Source: Amphirosellinia nigrospora (Eukaryota > Ascomycota > Sordariomycetes > Xylariales > Xylariaceae). Taken from it: a DNA stretch of 64,000 nt. The stretch covers positions 8,467,569 through 8,531,568 of the forward strand of contig SCHM01000002.1 of NCBI GenBank assembly GCA_004123355.1, given 5' to 3'. Under the pieces are notes generated by a model. It was given only the letters and a program-made list of their open reading frames with translations. It did no database searches and had not been told where the DNA came from. Shown here in pieces: positions 37,020 through 48,831 of the stretch (the first letter of the stretch is position 1; each line of letters starts with the position of its first letter). The position numbers and the translations under genes were made by a program.

Positions 37020-37128
37020 GGCCAGCGAGGGAATCGAACCCCCTGACCTAATGATGCAAAGTAAACATATAAACGCTATTATATTGCTATTACATCGCTA
37101 GGCCATTATCCATAAGGCCACTGGTACT
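37020..37128 (-). tRNA. Intron-bearing tRNA-like sequence, possibly a tRNA pseudogene
   Basis: On the minus strand there is a perfect B box (ggttcgattcc) with a five-pair T stem and an A-box-like D arm (tggccttatggataatggcc). Between them an insertion resembles a tRNA intron. Reading the D arm as given puts GTA in the anticodon position with a weak anticodon stem. The acceptor stem pairs poorly (only about four pairs with the gctggcc 3' strand). Identity is therefore uncertain and it may not be functional. Confidence 0.35.
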
Positions 37129-37943
37129 CAATGCTAAAATTTCTTATATAGATAGCACTCGTAGGTAGGCAAAGAAAGGGCCCTTTGATTAGGCCACCTG
37201 CTCTAGGTTTGGATAAAGTTTAGGACGCGTACGTCGTCCCAGTGCTACAACGTCACCCATGTCTATGTAGGTCTTGGACTTTTGATTACTAATATTTAAG
37301 TCTAGCCCCTAACCTTCGGGACTAAGATAAAAGACGAAGGCTTAGGGCATATAGACTGGAAATCTTTTACTTCAGAGGATGAGGGGGAATAGACCCTATG
37401 GTTTCCTTGACGTGGTAGAAGATTGTCATGATTTGAATACCTTCTGAGCCCTTCAACGGAGGCCTTCACTACATACAATGCTTCTTTTTAGCTTGCCATG
37501 GCTCTTCTACGACAATGGACCAATGACCACAAGAATTATAGTACGTCCGTGTCTAGAGACTTTGATATCCAGAGAGAAGGACTATGGCAATTATAGAAGA
37601 GTATTTCTTGGACACTGATATGCCATTCTGAAATTACTGATTAGACTCACAAGGGCTAGCACAGAACAAAAACGCCCAATCCCATCACATCATTATATTT
37701 CATTACGCAGTCAATGGTTTCAGGAGATGATGATTCAATAAGTGACTGATTTATTGCACTGTTCGGAAGTTATTATATTATATATGCGTACACTTAACAA
37801 CTGGAGCCAATGTTAATGTGAGGTATATTTCGATGTCGCGCGTATGACGGTGCATAAGGTTTCCATCAACATCTATATGCGATCTTGCCCTTCAATCGCC
37901 GCCCTTGATTAATGTTTTAGAGCCCCCCCACTTCAAGAACCAC
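37129..37943. other. Non-coding stretch between tRNA-like element and tRNA-Arg
   Basis: AT-rich sequence with no open frame of note, no conserved protein and no clear repeat. Confidence 0.45.
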
Positions 37944-38045
37944 GGCCTCGTGGCCCAATGGCAAGGCGTCTGACTACGAGAATGACTCTAACAAGAATCC
38001 TTCCAAGTGATCAGGAGATTCTGGGTTCGACCCCCAGCGAGGTCA
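37944..38045 (+). tRNA. tRNA-Arg (ACG anticodon) with intron
   Basis: The acceptor stem ggcctcg/cgaggtc pairs over all seven positions (one G-U). D arm tggcccaatggcaaggc; anticodon stem tctga/tcagg closes the loop C-T-ACG-A-A; T arm ctgggttcgacccccag. A 30-nt intron (37980-38009) lies one base 3' of the anticodon, the canonical nuclear position. The discriminator is A at 38045, and a T4 run follows at once as the Pol III terminator. The A and B boxes match consensus. Confidence 0.92.
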
Positions 38046-39114
38046 AAATTTTAATATTCATTACCATCCTTCCTCACCATCATATAGGAGGACTTTCATT
38101 TTTTTGTTAATTTGTCTTGCTACTTTTGTCCCTTCAAGTTAAGAGCTATGCTGCTGCTTATTTGTATTGTATTATAGAAGAAGTTCAAAAGGTATACAAT
38201 ATTGTGATCCCCAACACTTAAGTACTGTTTAGTCACCCAGTACTTTTGCAAAGTGGTTTTTTGATATAGTTTGAAACATAAAGTCTACCAGCTAACAGGT
38301 TTTTGTAACAATCGGCCTGTTTGGCTTGCGGCAAACCTGGCAACTTTCCCCCAAACTTTTCTCATCTCAGCTAACTTACTATATAAGAGCAGGCGTAGTG
38401 AGCATGTTTAATCGACTTACTTAATCTAGTAAAACCTTACACGACTGAAAAATGCTAATCCGTTCAGGATAGCTATAATTTGATCTGATAACAAACGATT
38501 TACTCTATAGCTAAGTGCATATTGTGTAGGAGAAAGAAGTACGGTGCATACGACCCGTCGCCTACAGTTCTTCTTAGCCCTGTAAATAATTACTGGGCAT
38601 AGCTACTATACAATATAATATACGGCTTTAACAACAAAGGCCTTGGCAACCTCCTTTTTTGGAATCTTCTAAGCCGTGTGACTAAGTCCTATGTTGTATT
38701 ACACCATAGAGATAAAGCTACGATAGAGAGACATTTCAAGAGGCGGTACGGCTCGAGCCATATTATTTAAATCAGATAACAAGGACAAATTAGCTAAGAT
38801 CGTGAAGATAAATATATACCAGCATACACAGTTGTATATTGTACAAGGGGATGAGCCGCCAAATAACGTGATACATAAAAGACAATACTAAGTAGATAAC
38901 GAAAATGTTAAGATCGGACTTTCGCTTTCATCCTATGACACATGACTAAAACAAAATGCCTCCATGATATGACACATGAAATCATGCCGTCCTCACTGCA
39001 ATATGCCAGCTCAGACATATAAAAGAGCACCCGAAAATGCATTGAAGTAGAGGGAAAATGGTAGAACCACCGAGTTGTGATAGATGACGCAATACTCAAT
39101 AGCAGAATTTCAAA
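38046..39114. other. AT-rich intergenic region
   Basis: It lies between tRNA-Arg and the 3' end of the glycogenin gene. I see no coding or structured feature beyond the Pol III T run at its start. Confidence 0.5.
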
Positions 39115-41917
39115 TCAGAAACAAGGACTTGGAGCACCAGGACAAGGAACCATATTGTTATATAGGTTAGGGGTATTGCCCATTGCGAGAAAACAGGGTA
39201 AAACGAAATGTGAGCAGTTAAGCTCTTCACTTTCTCTACTCCAAAATCGATCATTCTTAGTAGGAACTGTATCTTTTACCACACCCTCCTTCCCTGGAGG
39301 TAAGGCAGCAGTAGTCTGAGGCGTCACCTCCTCATCTGTCATGAGGTCGAGCACCGGACTTGAGTCTATACTTCCTTTTACCGGTTGTGGACTCAGTACC
39401 TGAGCCGACCGCGCCACATAAGTTGGCGACACCAACTCCTCAGAACCCATAGGCACAGGCCGAGGCGGTAATTTGTTGCTATCTCGCCCACCACCACTAA
39501 GCTTTTTAAGAAGTTCTTCGCTATGCTGTGTAGCTAATTTTGAAGCTGTGCCACAGGATCCTTGTGAAACGCGCAGAGCGCAGCGAATTAGCAACGACAG
39601 TCTGAGGGAGTCCACCTTCGGCCATGCACACATACCCAATCAGTCTGACCGGGAACACCGACTGCGGCGGGGAGTAGCGGGCCGTTGTCACCTTGGCTGG
39701 TACTCGGTCCACCGCCCCAGAAGTTGGACCGATGGATAGGCGCAGGCGTAACAGGCAGACTGGGACGCTCAACTTCAGTTGGGAAGTCGGTTAGTTTACT
39801 CCCTCGCCGCGGCCGTGTGACATCATCTACGCCTTCACCAGGACCTTGGCAAATTAATTTTGCCGGGGGATTTACGGCTTCTTGACCTATGAGTCTTTTG
39901 TATGGAATCGACGTATCTCTCGATTTCAGGTACTTCATCCCATGCATTCGACCGCGAGTACGTAGTCCACGGATCCGCCAGCGAGATTTGGATGGTAGGG
40001 TGATGGGTGTCACCGGCTCGCTCTTTGGTTCCACTGGAGGGGTTTCTGCAACAGAAGACTCAACCATTGGTTCCGCCGCAAACCCAGGCTGTTGCTCACC
40101 AGAAAGCGCATCTGGATTGCGCGTCCTCGTGCCTTGAGGCGCGTCGACGAATACACGAGACGGCTTAGGTCGGTTGGCCTCCCAAGGAAAGATAGGCTTC
40201 AGTGGTTCTGAGGGAGCAGCTGGGGCGTCCTTTGGAACCTCATACCACATGTCTTTCGGTGGGCTCGGGTAATTCTGAGGGGGGATAAAGGGAACAGTGC
40301 TTTTCGACATTTCATATATCGTAGCAGGGAAATTCATGGCCTCAGGCTTCGACTCTGCTGGAGGTGGTTGTCTATCATATCGTTAGTAGCTGATTTGTCA
40401 TTCTCACTAGGCGAGGGAAGAGAGGAGCCTACCTTTGAGCGTCCCAGGCTGACATAGAGGGTTCGAATGGCGGGGGCTTCTGCTCTTCTTGGGGAAGGGG
40501 TGGAGGCAACCCTTGAGTATAGATCTGCTCTTTGCTAGCTTTAGCTTGACTGTTTTCGTTATTTCTTGGAGATGGAATCACATCGCTAGAAACAAGACTA
40601 GAAGAATCATGCTGCTGCGTGCTGGCTTGGGATAAGGGCGCTTCGTGGCTGTGCGTATCATCATGTGGGTGGCGGTGCTGGCTGTGCACTACATAACTGG
40701 AAGCATCATGGCGATGGTGTTGTACTTGAGATGAAGTCGGAGGATTCTTATGGCTAGAAATATTATAGGTCATGGGCTGGTATTCCCCTTTAGTATAATA
40801 CTGCACAAGCTTTGAAACCTGATTGGTAGCCGGCGCTACGCCAGGAGGTTGGGCTGATGCTGGGGATGTGAGCTGTGGCGACTTGAGAATGGTAAGTAGG
40901 GCATTCGATACGTGGTTATAAAGTGTGAAGGGCGACCTACAGCGGCGCGATAATGCCGATCATAGACTGCCACCACCTCCCCGTCATCTCGTCAAACGGC
41001 GAGCTTCCAATGCTCGCATGCCGTCCATTAAACCACGGCTTATCCGGCCCGATGAAATGTACCATGTTGATGCTCGACTGAAAGTGGCTGTAGGCGGGTA
41101 TGTACTGGTAGAGCAGACGGGGTAACGTTGTACGTGAAGCTAATACGGTTGTAGTTGTTTCGAAAATGTGTGTTAATAAGACCCTGGTCGGCTCCGTCAA
41201 ACGAAATGCCCCGTTCGGCCATGGCCATCATAGCATAATAGTCACCCATATTGGGGGTCAGAACCATGACGCCCGTGTTGAACAGATCGGGCCATCCGAT
41301 GTCTGGGGCCGCCGAGAAGGATGCACGATGTCGAACAGCTCATCGGGAGCTCGATAAGCGACGACGTCGGCGTCAATGTAGACGATCTTGCGAAACTGAG
41401 TTTGTTTCCAAAGGTTGATCTTGGTAAAGGCCGAGTGTAGGTCGGTTCGGTTCATCAAGCGCAAATTGGCTGGCTTGCGCATTGTAGATTCGAGGGACGG
41501 GAATAACATAATGATAGACGGACTGGCGAGGGGGATCAGCATTATACACAGCCATCGACTTGTCATTATGACGAGCTCACCTTGAGCTCAGTGATGGCTT
41601 CAGCGGAAACGGTATCGAGGGTAACTAGCGCGACTAACTTCTTGGTCGTACCAGCATCGCGCAGAGATTGCGCCAGGACTAGCGCACCTAGATTCACGGC
41701 ATCAGAATTGTATTCTTGTATTGCAAGTCAATTGAGGTTGGAGCTCCTACCAGGCAAATACGTGTCGGTCAACAATACCTAGTATCGCAGGCGGTTAGTC
41801 ATACGTTGGCGTGAATTTGAATGTGACTTCCAATGTCATGAGAATAGGTAATGAGTGACGAACTGTAGCATACACGTCCTCTCCTCCATTCCCTCCCCCA
41901 CCACCCTGCACAGCCAT
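39115..41917 (-). CDS. Glycogenin (GT8 self-glucosylating initiator of glycogen synthesis), frame-disrupted
   Basis: Six exons: 41864-41917, 41751-41778, 41581-41687, 40433-41522, 39636-40371 and 39115-39560; introns 58-85 bp. The GT8 domain reads ATVLLTDTYLPGALVLAQSL, then INLWKQTQFRKIVYIDADVV with the metal-binding DAD, NTGVMVLTPN, ADQGLINTHF, a Tyr-rich YQYIPAYSHF region near the expected acceptor tyrosine, and GPDKPWF. A long disordered Pro/Ser/His-rich C-terminal half follows, as in filamentous fungi, with the conserved SLPVTPAPIHRSNFWGGG and a terminal coiled segment (QLATQHSEELLKKL type). At least six breaks occur: near 41471-41485, 41321-41330, 41108-41116 (two bases), 40970-40971, 40930-40932 and 39538-39541. 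Corrected CDS: 2466 nt, 821 aa. Start is the ATG at 41917 (MAVQGGGGG). Confidence 0.87.
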
Positions 41918-44445
41918 TGCGCGCAAGGGACGCTGAAGAGCTACGCCAGAAAGTGTAGGACGGCCGAAGGGGACAAGGCGCAATAGAGAAGGGCCAATGG
42001 TCCGGTAATGATAGGTATTGATATTAGGAGCGCCCAGATACAGCCGCTGAGGAAGATGCTATGGCTCGGTAAGAATAGATAGACTTCGACTCGTTTAGCA
42101 ATGGGATAGAAACAACCGCTTGTCTATGATATTACAGCATTAGGTTAAGAACTTGTACAAGTAGGAGGGGAAGGGGAAAGCGCCTGCGACGGTAGACATA
42201 GTCGAGCGCGGCGTGGCAGCGTGGTGGGGAGCAAGGACCAATTCGAAGCTTGGTGTTGTTGATGGCATTGTTTTTGCGGGTCTATACCTACCAAATGCAA
42301 CCCCGTTAGATTAGCGTCACCGTGCATTAGGCGAGGCGTATCTACGAGCTATCTAAACTTTTATTATAGTATTCCGACGGTCGGAAATACCGACCTACAA
42401 AGGACAATCAAACCACGTCATTAAAAAATGGACAATGTATACCCAGGTAGCTAGCTAGAGTACCTATGTTTGCCAATTAAAATACTCAACTGTGAGGTGA
42501 GGTATGGACAAGGTGTCTCCGCCCATTGTTTGTTGAAACACAGATGCTGGCTCAGGCATTATCAGGTGGCTGGGATCAATTATCCACCCAAGCTACCTAA
42601 GCTAAACGAACTCGGAACCTTGCACGTGGAACGAGTGATCCGTGCTTTACTAAATAGATCGATCTCATACCCTTTCGTTTACAATTTATGTATATACCGA
42701 CAACCATCATGATACATTATAATGCCTCATAGCATAGAGTTTTTTTTGTGGACCATTTCTCTTTTCTCTCCCCCTACTGTGTCATGCCCACAGGGACTTG
42801 AATATGCTGAATATTTTGCCTACCCCAAGCATTAACCATGAACGCATTCGCGGTCGTACCACCTTGTACGTAGCATGCAGATGCAGCTCTTGCAGATCAG
42901 CTCACCAATACTGCACTAAAGCCAAGACTCAATCTCTGCTCTCTATCTACCAGTAGCTGACCGATACTACCATACTTTTCCCACGAACCAAAAAATACTA
43001 CCTGGGTATAGCTCCCCGTAAATCGGACAATAAGAAATTGGTTTAACCGTCTCTCCCACAGTGGGAGTATTCTCTATCTCTCGCTAAGAATAATTGCTAC
43101 CTACTACGCACTTGGGTAAGCCTATGTCGAATGACGCCATACCCGAATGTAGTTCCGCATCTAAACAGTAGCGTCGAATAGATGATGTGAAAGTCTTACA
43201 GTCCCCACATTTATCGAAGCTATACCCTTGAGCATGTAACGAAGAGGGAAAAAGCCCAACCGCAGCGTTCGTTCTCCCATATCCTTCGAACGACACCGAG
43301 CATGCGCAGATCACACATAAATGAATACAAATTAAGCGAATCAAATCGATATGATACACTAGATATTATCGAAGAATACCTTTCGGGTCAATATTCACGA
43401 TATCAAAGCGACGTCATAGTTTACCATATGATCCAGACCCCTCAGTACAACCCGGGTCATCTGCCATCTTGCAGCGCAGATCTCAAGGTTTCATCAAGCT
43501 TAAACAACAACAGAAGCTAGATGCATTTCGGGAAGAAATACATCACGGACCGTAACTTTAAATGCGCATGAACCCCTAGCTTACCTAATTAGGTATCGTA
43601 CTCTTCAAAAAACCTAACCTCTCTATACCAACTACTGTAAAGCTCTAGCCCCATGTGTAAAAAGGCAGGTAAACAGATAAATGATCGAGGCGAAGTCTTA
43701 TAAGTGCCAAGACTTGGGATAAAAATGTCTAAATAGCCCAAAGTGAATAAATACTCAATAGTTCAAGGCTGACTGACTCGCATAGGAAATATATAACGGA
43801 AGAAAAAATTCTTATGTCTTCATAGATAAATCAATACCATCTATTATCTACTCAATATCCTCCTCAGATAATAATGAAGTCTTCCAAAAGTCGAGTGTCT
43901 ACCTGATATCCAGCCTGTTCTACCACATTGGAGGCGGCCAGTTACCGAAGACAACCTAACTAATTAACTACCTAAGTACCTAGTAGAATTTAGCCGTGTT
44001 CTCTTGCATATTCTATTTCTGAATAGATTTTTATTTAATTCTATCCCCAGCTATATACGCGAACGGCAAACCAGCCTCGCAAAATCTGATATACAAATTC
44101 CAGTTCGAGAGCCTCCTTTAAAACTGGTCTCGTTTCTAAGGCGCTTCTTCCGCCTTCTTTAGCGCCAGATGGCCGAATTCCCCTTTATCAAAATCGCAGA
44201 CAAAATCAACGCACCTTAACACCATGTGTATCATAACATACAAATAGCAGAAATACCACCTGAATAATCCCGATGTTGTCATTCGGCGCATCATCACGGC
44301 ACCGCCGATCATGGCATAGGATCCTAAGAGGCGTAAAACAGAAGCGTAACAACGTTAAAACCGGCGCTTTTACCACGTTTCCCGCCGCCCACGTCGTGCC
44401 AGCTTCACTTATATCGTAACAACATCACTACCACGAGGAAAGGTC
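41918..44445. other. Intergenic, no gene seen
   Basis: About 2.5 kb between the glycogenin promoter and the 3' end of the CDF transporter gene. Pyrimidine-rich patches occur near 42760. Frames such as 43302-43520 are short, AT-rich and unconserved. Confidence 0.5.
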
Positions 44446-45848
44446 CTACAGATCCTTCTTAAACGGGTGCTCCGGTTTATGGGTGGTTTCGTAATCGACG
44501 TGAACATAAGCCCTCTCGACGTCCGGTAGATCTTCGAGCTTGAACTGCAGTTCTTCGGCGACGTCATGCGTATCGCGGAGCGTCGCGTCCGGGTCCATGA
44601 CAATGTCGACCTCGGCAATGAGTCGCGGGCCCGAGTGGTAGACGCGGACGGTGTCGATTCCCTGGATGGCGGGGGAGTGCGTCAGGCAGACGTACGTGAT
44701 TAGCTGCTGCGTCTCGACGCTCGCGGCGACGCCCACGAGGAGCTTGAATTCTTGGAAGGCTGTGTTGGCCCAGATGCCGATGATGAGGAGGGAAAGCAGG
44801 ATGGAGCCCAGCGGATCGATCCACCAGACGAGCTTGGAGCCACCGACCGAGGTGAGGATACCGAAGCCGTTGATGAGGAGATCGTTGCGATGATCCTGCC
44901 ACAGGATGTCGACCTGGCTATATTTGTCCTTGATGCCCCAGCAGTACAGGAATAGCACGAACTTGGTGGTGAAGGCGACAGCAACGGCGATGACAGACGG
45001 GAGGTGGAATCCGTTGGTGGCGGGGTCGGTGCTCTTATGGGTCGAGAGCTCCTGGATGGAGAAGGCAACGAGGATGAGTGAGACGGAGCCCATGAGGAAG
45101 CAGAATGCGATATTGCCGACATTCTCTAGACGCGCCTTGCCCGAGGGGAACCGATTCGCATCGACGCGCTTAACGGCGCGGTGAGTAAGAATCAGGGTTA
45201 GGTTACTAAAAGGGTCGAATACGGAATCGGCGGCGGTGGTGAAGAGCGAAAGCGAAACGGAAGAGATAGCAGCGTAAAGCTGGAGGATAGATAAGACGAT
45301 GTTCGCAAGAAAAGAGCCCCAGACAGCGATCTGGTGGCGCAAGTGATCGTCGCCTGCCTCCTGACGAGCCTCGCTGCGGTGCTCCTCGACCGTTTTCAAC
45401 AGGCGTTCGATGGTTTCGTTCTGGTTGCGATAGAATTCGGTGACCCCGTTGTGGCGGCCCTTGAGGCCAAGATTGAGGGTGCGAGGACCGTCCCGCTTGC
45501 GCGAGGTATTAGCCTTGATCTCGTCAAGCTGCTGGTCGGTCTTGAAGGCGGATGATAGGTTATAGGGGTCGCTGCCTCTGAAGCGCGAGTTGTTGTTCTG
45601 GATTCGACGTCGAGCTGGGCGCTGGTCGGGTGGCGTTCGGTTGTGTGATCGAGTTCAATAGTCTCGGCGGCCTCTACCGCGGTGCTGGCGGCCGTGTCAT
45701 GGGGGCGGCGAAAGGGCATCACATGCGGCATAGGCGAATGCGCATGCGACGAATGAGGCGTAGACGTCCGATTGTTGGTGTTCGGGTTGAAGGGAGAAGG
45801 ATGCATTGTCAACGTATGGGCCAGATTAGGGTCCATTGTTGGTAACAT
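44446..45848 (-). CDS. Mn-type cation diffusion facilitator transporter, frame-disrupted
   Basis: A single exon on the minus strand. The N-terminal 75-85 residues are disordered and His-rich (HSSHAHSPMPHVMPFRRPHD). After one missing base near 45603-45612, the frame passes into NNNSRFRGSDPYNLSSAFK, and then a CDF core. Helix 2 carries DSVFD and helix 5 carries DHRND (about residues 208-212 and 319-323). DxxxD in both helices marks the manganese-selective CDF group rather than Zn-CDF, where the first position is usually His. A ferredoxin-like cytosolic domain follows (GPRLIAEVDIVMDPDATLRD, ending KPEHPFKKDL). Corrected CDS: 1404 nt, 467 aa. Such proteins load Mn into the secretory pathway or vacuole. 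The ATG at 45836 is an alternative start. Confidence 0.9.
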
Positions 45849-46908
45849 AGACAGAGAATGATTCCGTCCGTCCTAGCCAGTCGATTTGGATGTTTGCCTG
45901 CTGTGAGGATCCGGAAGAGTGGGTTGGTTACCTGGCTACCCAGACAGAGACTGAGGTTATGAATGGGCACAGACTGGACATTAGATGAGAGAAGAGCAAG
46001 GTGAGATTGAGACCATAAGCACGAAGCCGATAAGAACTAGTGTCCGAAAGTTGACATCTAGCCCAACCTAAGGTTAGACCACTTTACCAGTAGGTGCTTT
46101 TTCTTCCAACCTAGTTTTTGGCTAGCGTCCTGTTCCCCTACCCAACGGCCATGCTAGTTGCCGTAGCATGGCGCAGTCCGTCCTGTAAGGTAGACTGCAA
46201 TAGAGAAGCAGCCCACCTGGAATAAGAGGAAGAAGGACTATGAGTTTCACCTCGCCCACTTACGCTTGCTCCTAGGTACCTACCTAAGGTCTGCCTAAGG
46301 TAGGTGATATCGGTGATACCACTTCAGGATTTCAGCCTGCCTACCCAAGACTCAGCTGGTAGCCGTCTTAGACACCTGGGCAGTGATGATCCATGATTGG
46401 ATCTGAATTCGCCACTGACTATAGTTCTTCTGCGATTTCGGTCGGGCGGGGTAGAAGTCAGCTGCAAGGAAACCATTGAGCTTCATCATGGTGAATGAGG
46501 CACATCACCAAAAATCCGATATGAATACGGGCCTAGCATCGAGGAACAAAAATCAATTGAGATTGGAAATGGCAATCGGGGAGAAACATCCCTTTATACC
46601 TTCTATACTAGGTTTCCTGCATCTTGGACCTCTGGGCATCGAACCAAAACATGGATCCGTTTCATCCATGTCGGAACGATTCGGAACCTGGGCCCCTCAA
46701 TACGAATTGCCTTATTAGGATATCAGGCCAGCCGGGTAGTAAAAGGTGATACGTTCGCCCTCGAGTATACGGACATACTGTAGTGCCGTATTATAGAGTT
46801 CGTGCAGTCTATATACTAATATGCTATATCTATGGTTGGCTATACGGCACAGCGGCGTAATAATGCGAACAATACGCTTGTTCCAAACCGTTATTCATGC
46901 GCCTTCTT
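45849..46908. other. Intergenic; cluster of TAGGTACCTA-like words
   Basis: This is the upstream region of the CDF gene and the 3' flank of the mannosidase gene. Around 46270-46305 is a dense cluster of overlapping taggtacctacctaaggt words. No coding evidence. Confidence 0.5.
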
Positions 46909-48831
46909 CTAGGCGTCGGCTCGCCGAAGCGGATGCGCCTCTGTATTCAACACCCACTTATCCAAATCAAAGAGTTCCCAATCGCCAAATATGAGGTAAA
47001 AGTACTTTAGCGTTTCCGCCAGCCAGAAACTCTCCATGCTGTCCACCTGGTCCGGTTTCGGCGAGGTCACGTCGTCCAGCGCTGCTGACGCATACGAGGT
47101 ACGCGTGTGCTTCTCGATGGCCGTAAACATACCCCAAGCCTTTTCCATCCATTCCGGGTCCCCCGTCAGCCTGTACATATAAAAGACTGATTCGATAGCT
47201 TCTGGTCGTAATTGGTATCTCCTGTCATAAACATCGACCATCCCTAGAGGTAGTCTACGGGCATCGACGAGCTCTGCAATTTGCTTCTCTGTCATAGTAT
47301 CACCCTTTTCACCAGCACCCCAGTGCTTCTTGATCGCTTCATTCCACTGCGATGGTCAAGGTCAGCTGTGCTGTTGCCGTGTTGGGCATCATCTATGGGT
47401 GTTTCGAGAGAGTGCAAAGCACTCCGGGCCTAACGAAGAATTACTTACCCGATTATCGCTCCACTGGCACCCGTCTTGTTCATTGTCCAACTCGCATGGG
47501 ATGTAGAAGAAAATCTCGGGTCCAACTCCTGAGGGCGTGCCGGTGTATGACCAGACACAGCCGTCGGTAAGTTCAGCGGCCACTTTGAGATCCGCGGGCC
47601 GATTAAAGATCTTGGCCGCCATACCGATCATGCCACCGGTAAAGCAGGTAAGATGCTGTGTGCGAGGGGTCGTGACCACGACTGGGCCCCCCTTGGGCGG
47701 TTTGGATATATGAGCATCCCCGAAGAACCGGATAGGGAGGTTCCCTTGGTGCAATGCACGACGGAGGAGATGCTTCTCAGCAACGTCGATGAATTTCTCA
47801 TACATCTTTCGCGGCTGTTCAAGCGCACCACCAAGAAGTAGGTAATGCTTTGGTAGATACTCGTACGCACTGTCACTCATGCCACCCAGTGAAAACCCAT
47901 CGCCTTTGAACCGCATGGGCGATGTGGAGGCGTCAATGAGGACGGGCCACATTCCCGGGAGCCGAGTCTTGCTCTGCGCGACTTCCAGCTCGTCATATAT
48001 ACGTTGCACAGCATCGTAGTATTGCATATCGCCAGTAAGTTGAGACATTTTGGTAAACTCAAGACTGAGAGACCCGATCTCGGCTAACAAGACTGTCGGC
48101 GGTGCCTTCTGGGCTTTGCCCTGGGCATAGTCTCTCCAGTTAAAACGTGGAATGGGCATCCGATTCGGGGTGTCAAAGGCCGTCATGAGAAGACTAGCTA
48201 TCTCGGTGGATTTATTCAACAGGCTAGGGTATTGTTTTTCGCTTAACTCGTAGGCGGCTAGAAATCCGCCCAGATAGCGAATAGTAGTTTCAAACACGTT
48301 AATATCCTTAGCATTAGTAGTTGTAAAATCGATATCGCCGCAAGCCTTTACGGCGATTTCGAATTCATCCTTCAGGCCCATGAGCCACAACGTATCGAGC
48401 GAATCGACAAGGGTAGCAGCCCACCCACCAAAGGGATCTTTATACTGGCCCGAGACAGGCTTGATCTCGTCGTGGCCCCAAGCATACTTTTTGTAGCCCG
48501 TCCAGCTGTGGACGAAGCTTTCTCTAACGGCGGCTAGCCGCGTCAGCCGCTCGTCTCTCGAAACGGCATCCTCTTTTGGTTTGGGGGCTTGTATTTGTGG
48601 GATGGGTTGTGCGGGTTTGTTCGTTGGGAGTTTGGCGAGGACGTCGACAGGATTTCGCGTTGGCAGTCGCTCCCATCGATAATCACCGTTAAGCCTGGTT
48701 GAGGCGGGTGTGGAACTAAAAAGGCCCGTTTCGCCGGATCTTCGAGATGTGTAGTACCACGAGGCCAGTACCCAAAACACAATGACGGCGAGTAGAATTC
48801 TTACACGGCGCACGGCCATCGCGGGATACAC
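46909..48831 (-). CDS. Class I alpha-1,2-mannosidase (GH47), type II membrane protein
   Basis: Exons 47449-48831 and 46909-47346 with one 102-bp intron (GTAAGT...cgcag). CDS 1821 nt, 606 aa, frame intact. The short N-terminal tail MYPAMAVRRVR and one hydrophobic segment (ILLAVIVFWVLASWYY) form a type II signal anchor, followed by a Pro-rich stem. The GH47 barrel motifs are AWGHDEIKPVSGQYKDPFGG, ATLVDSLDTLWLMGL, NVFETTIRYLGGFL, HLTCFTGGMIGMAA, WNEAIKKHWG, RPEAIESVFYMYRLTGD and the Ca-binding NTEAHP at the C-terminus. Class I enzymes trim alpha-1,2-mannose from N-glycans in the ER or Golgi. The size fits Mns1/Golgi mannosidase I rather than the larger EDEM/Htm1 type. It is divergent from the HRD1 gene. 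Confidence 0.94.
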
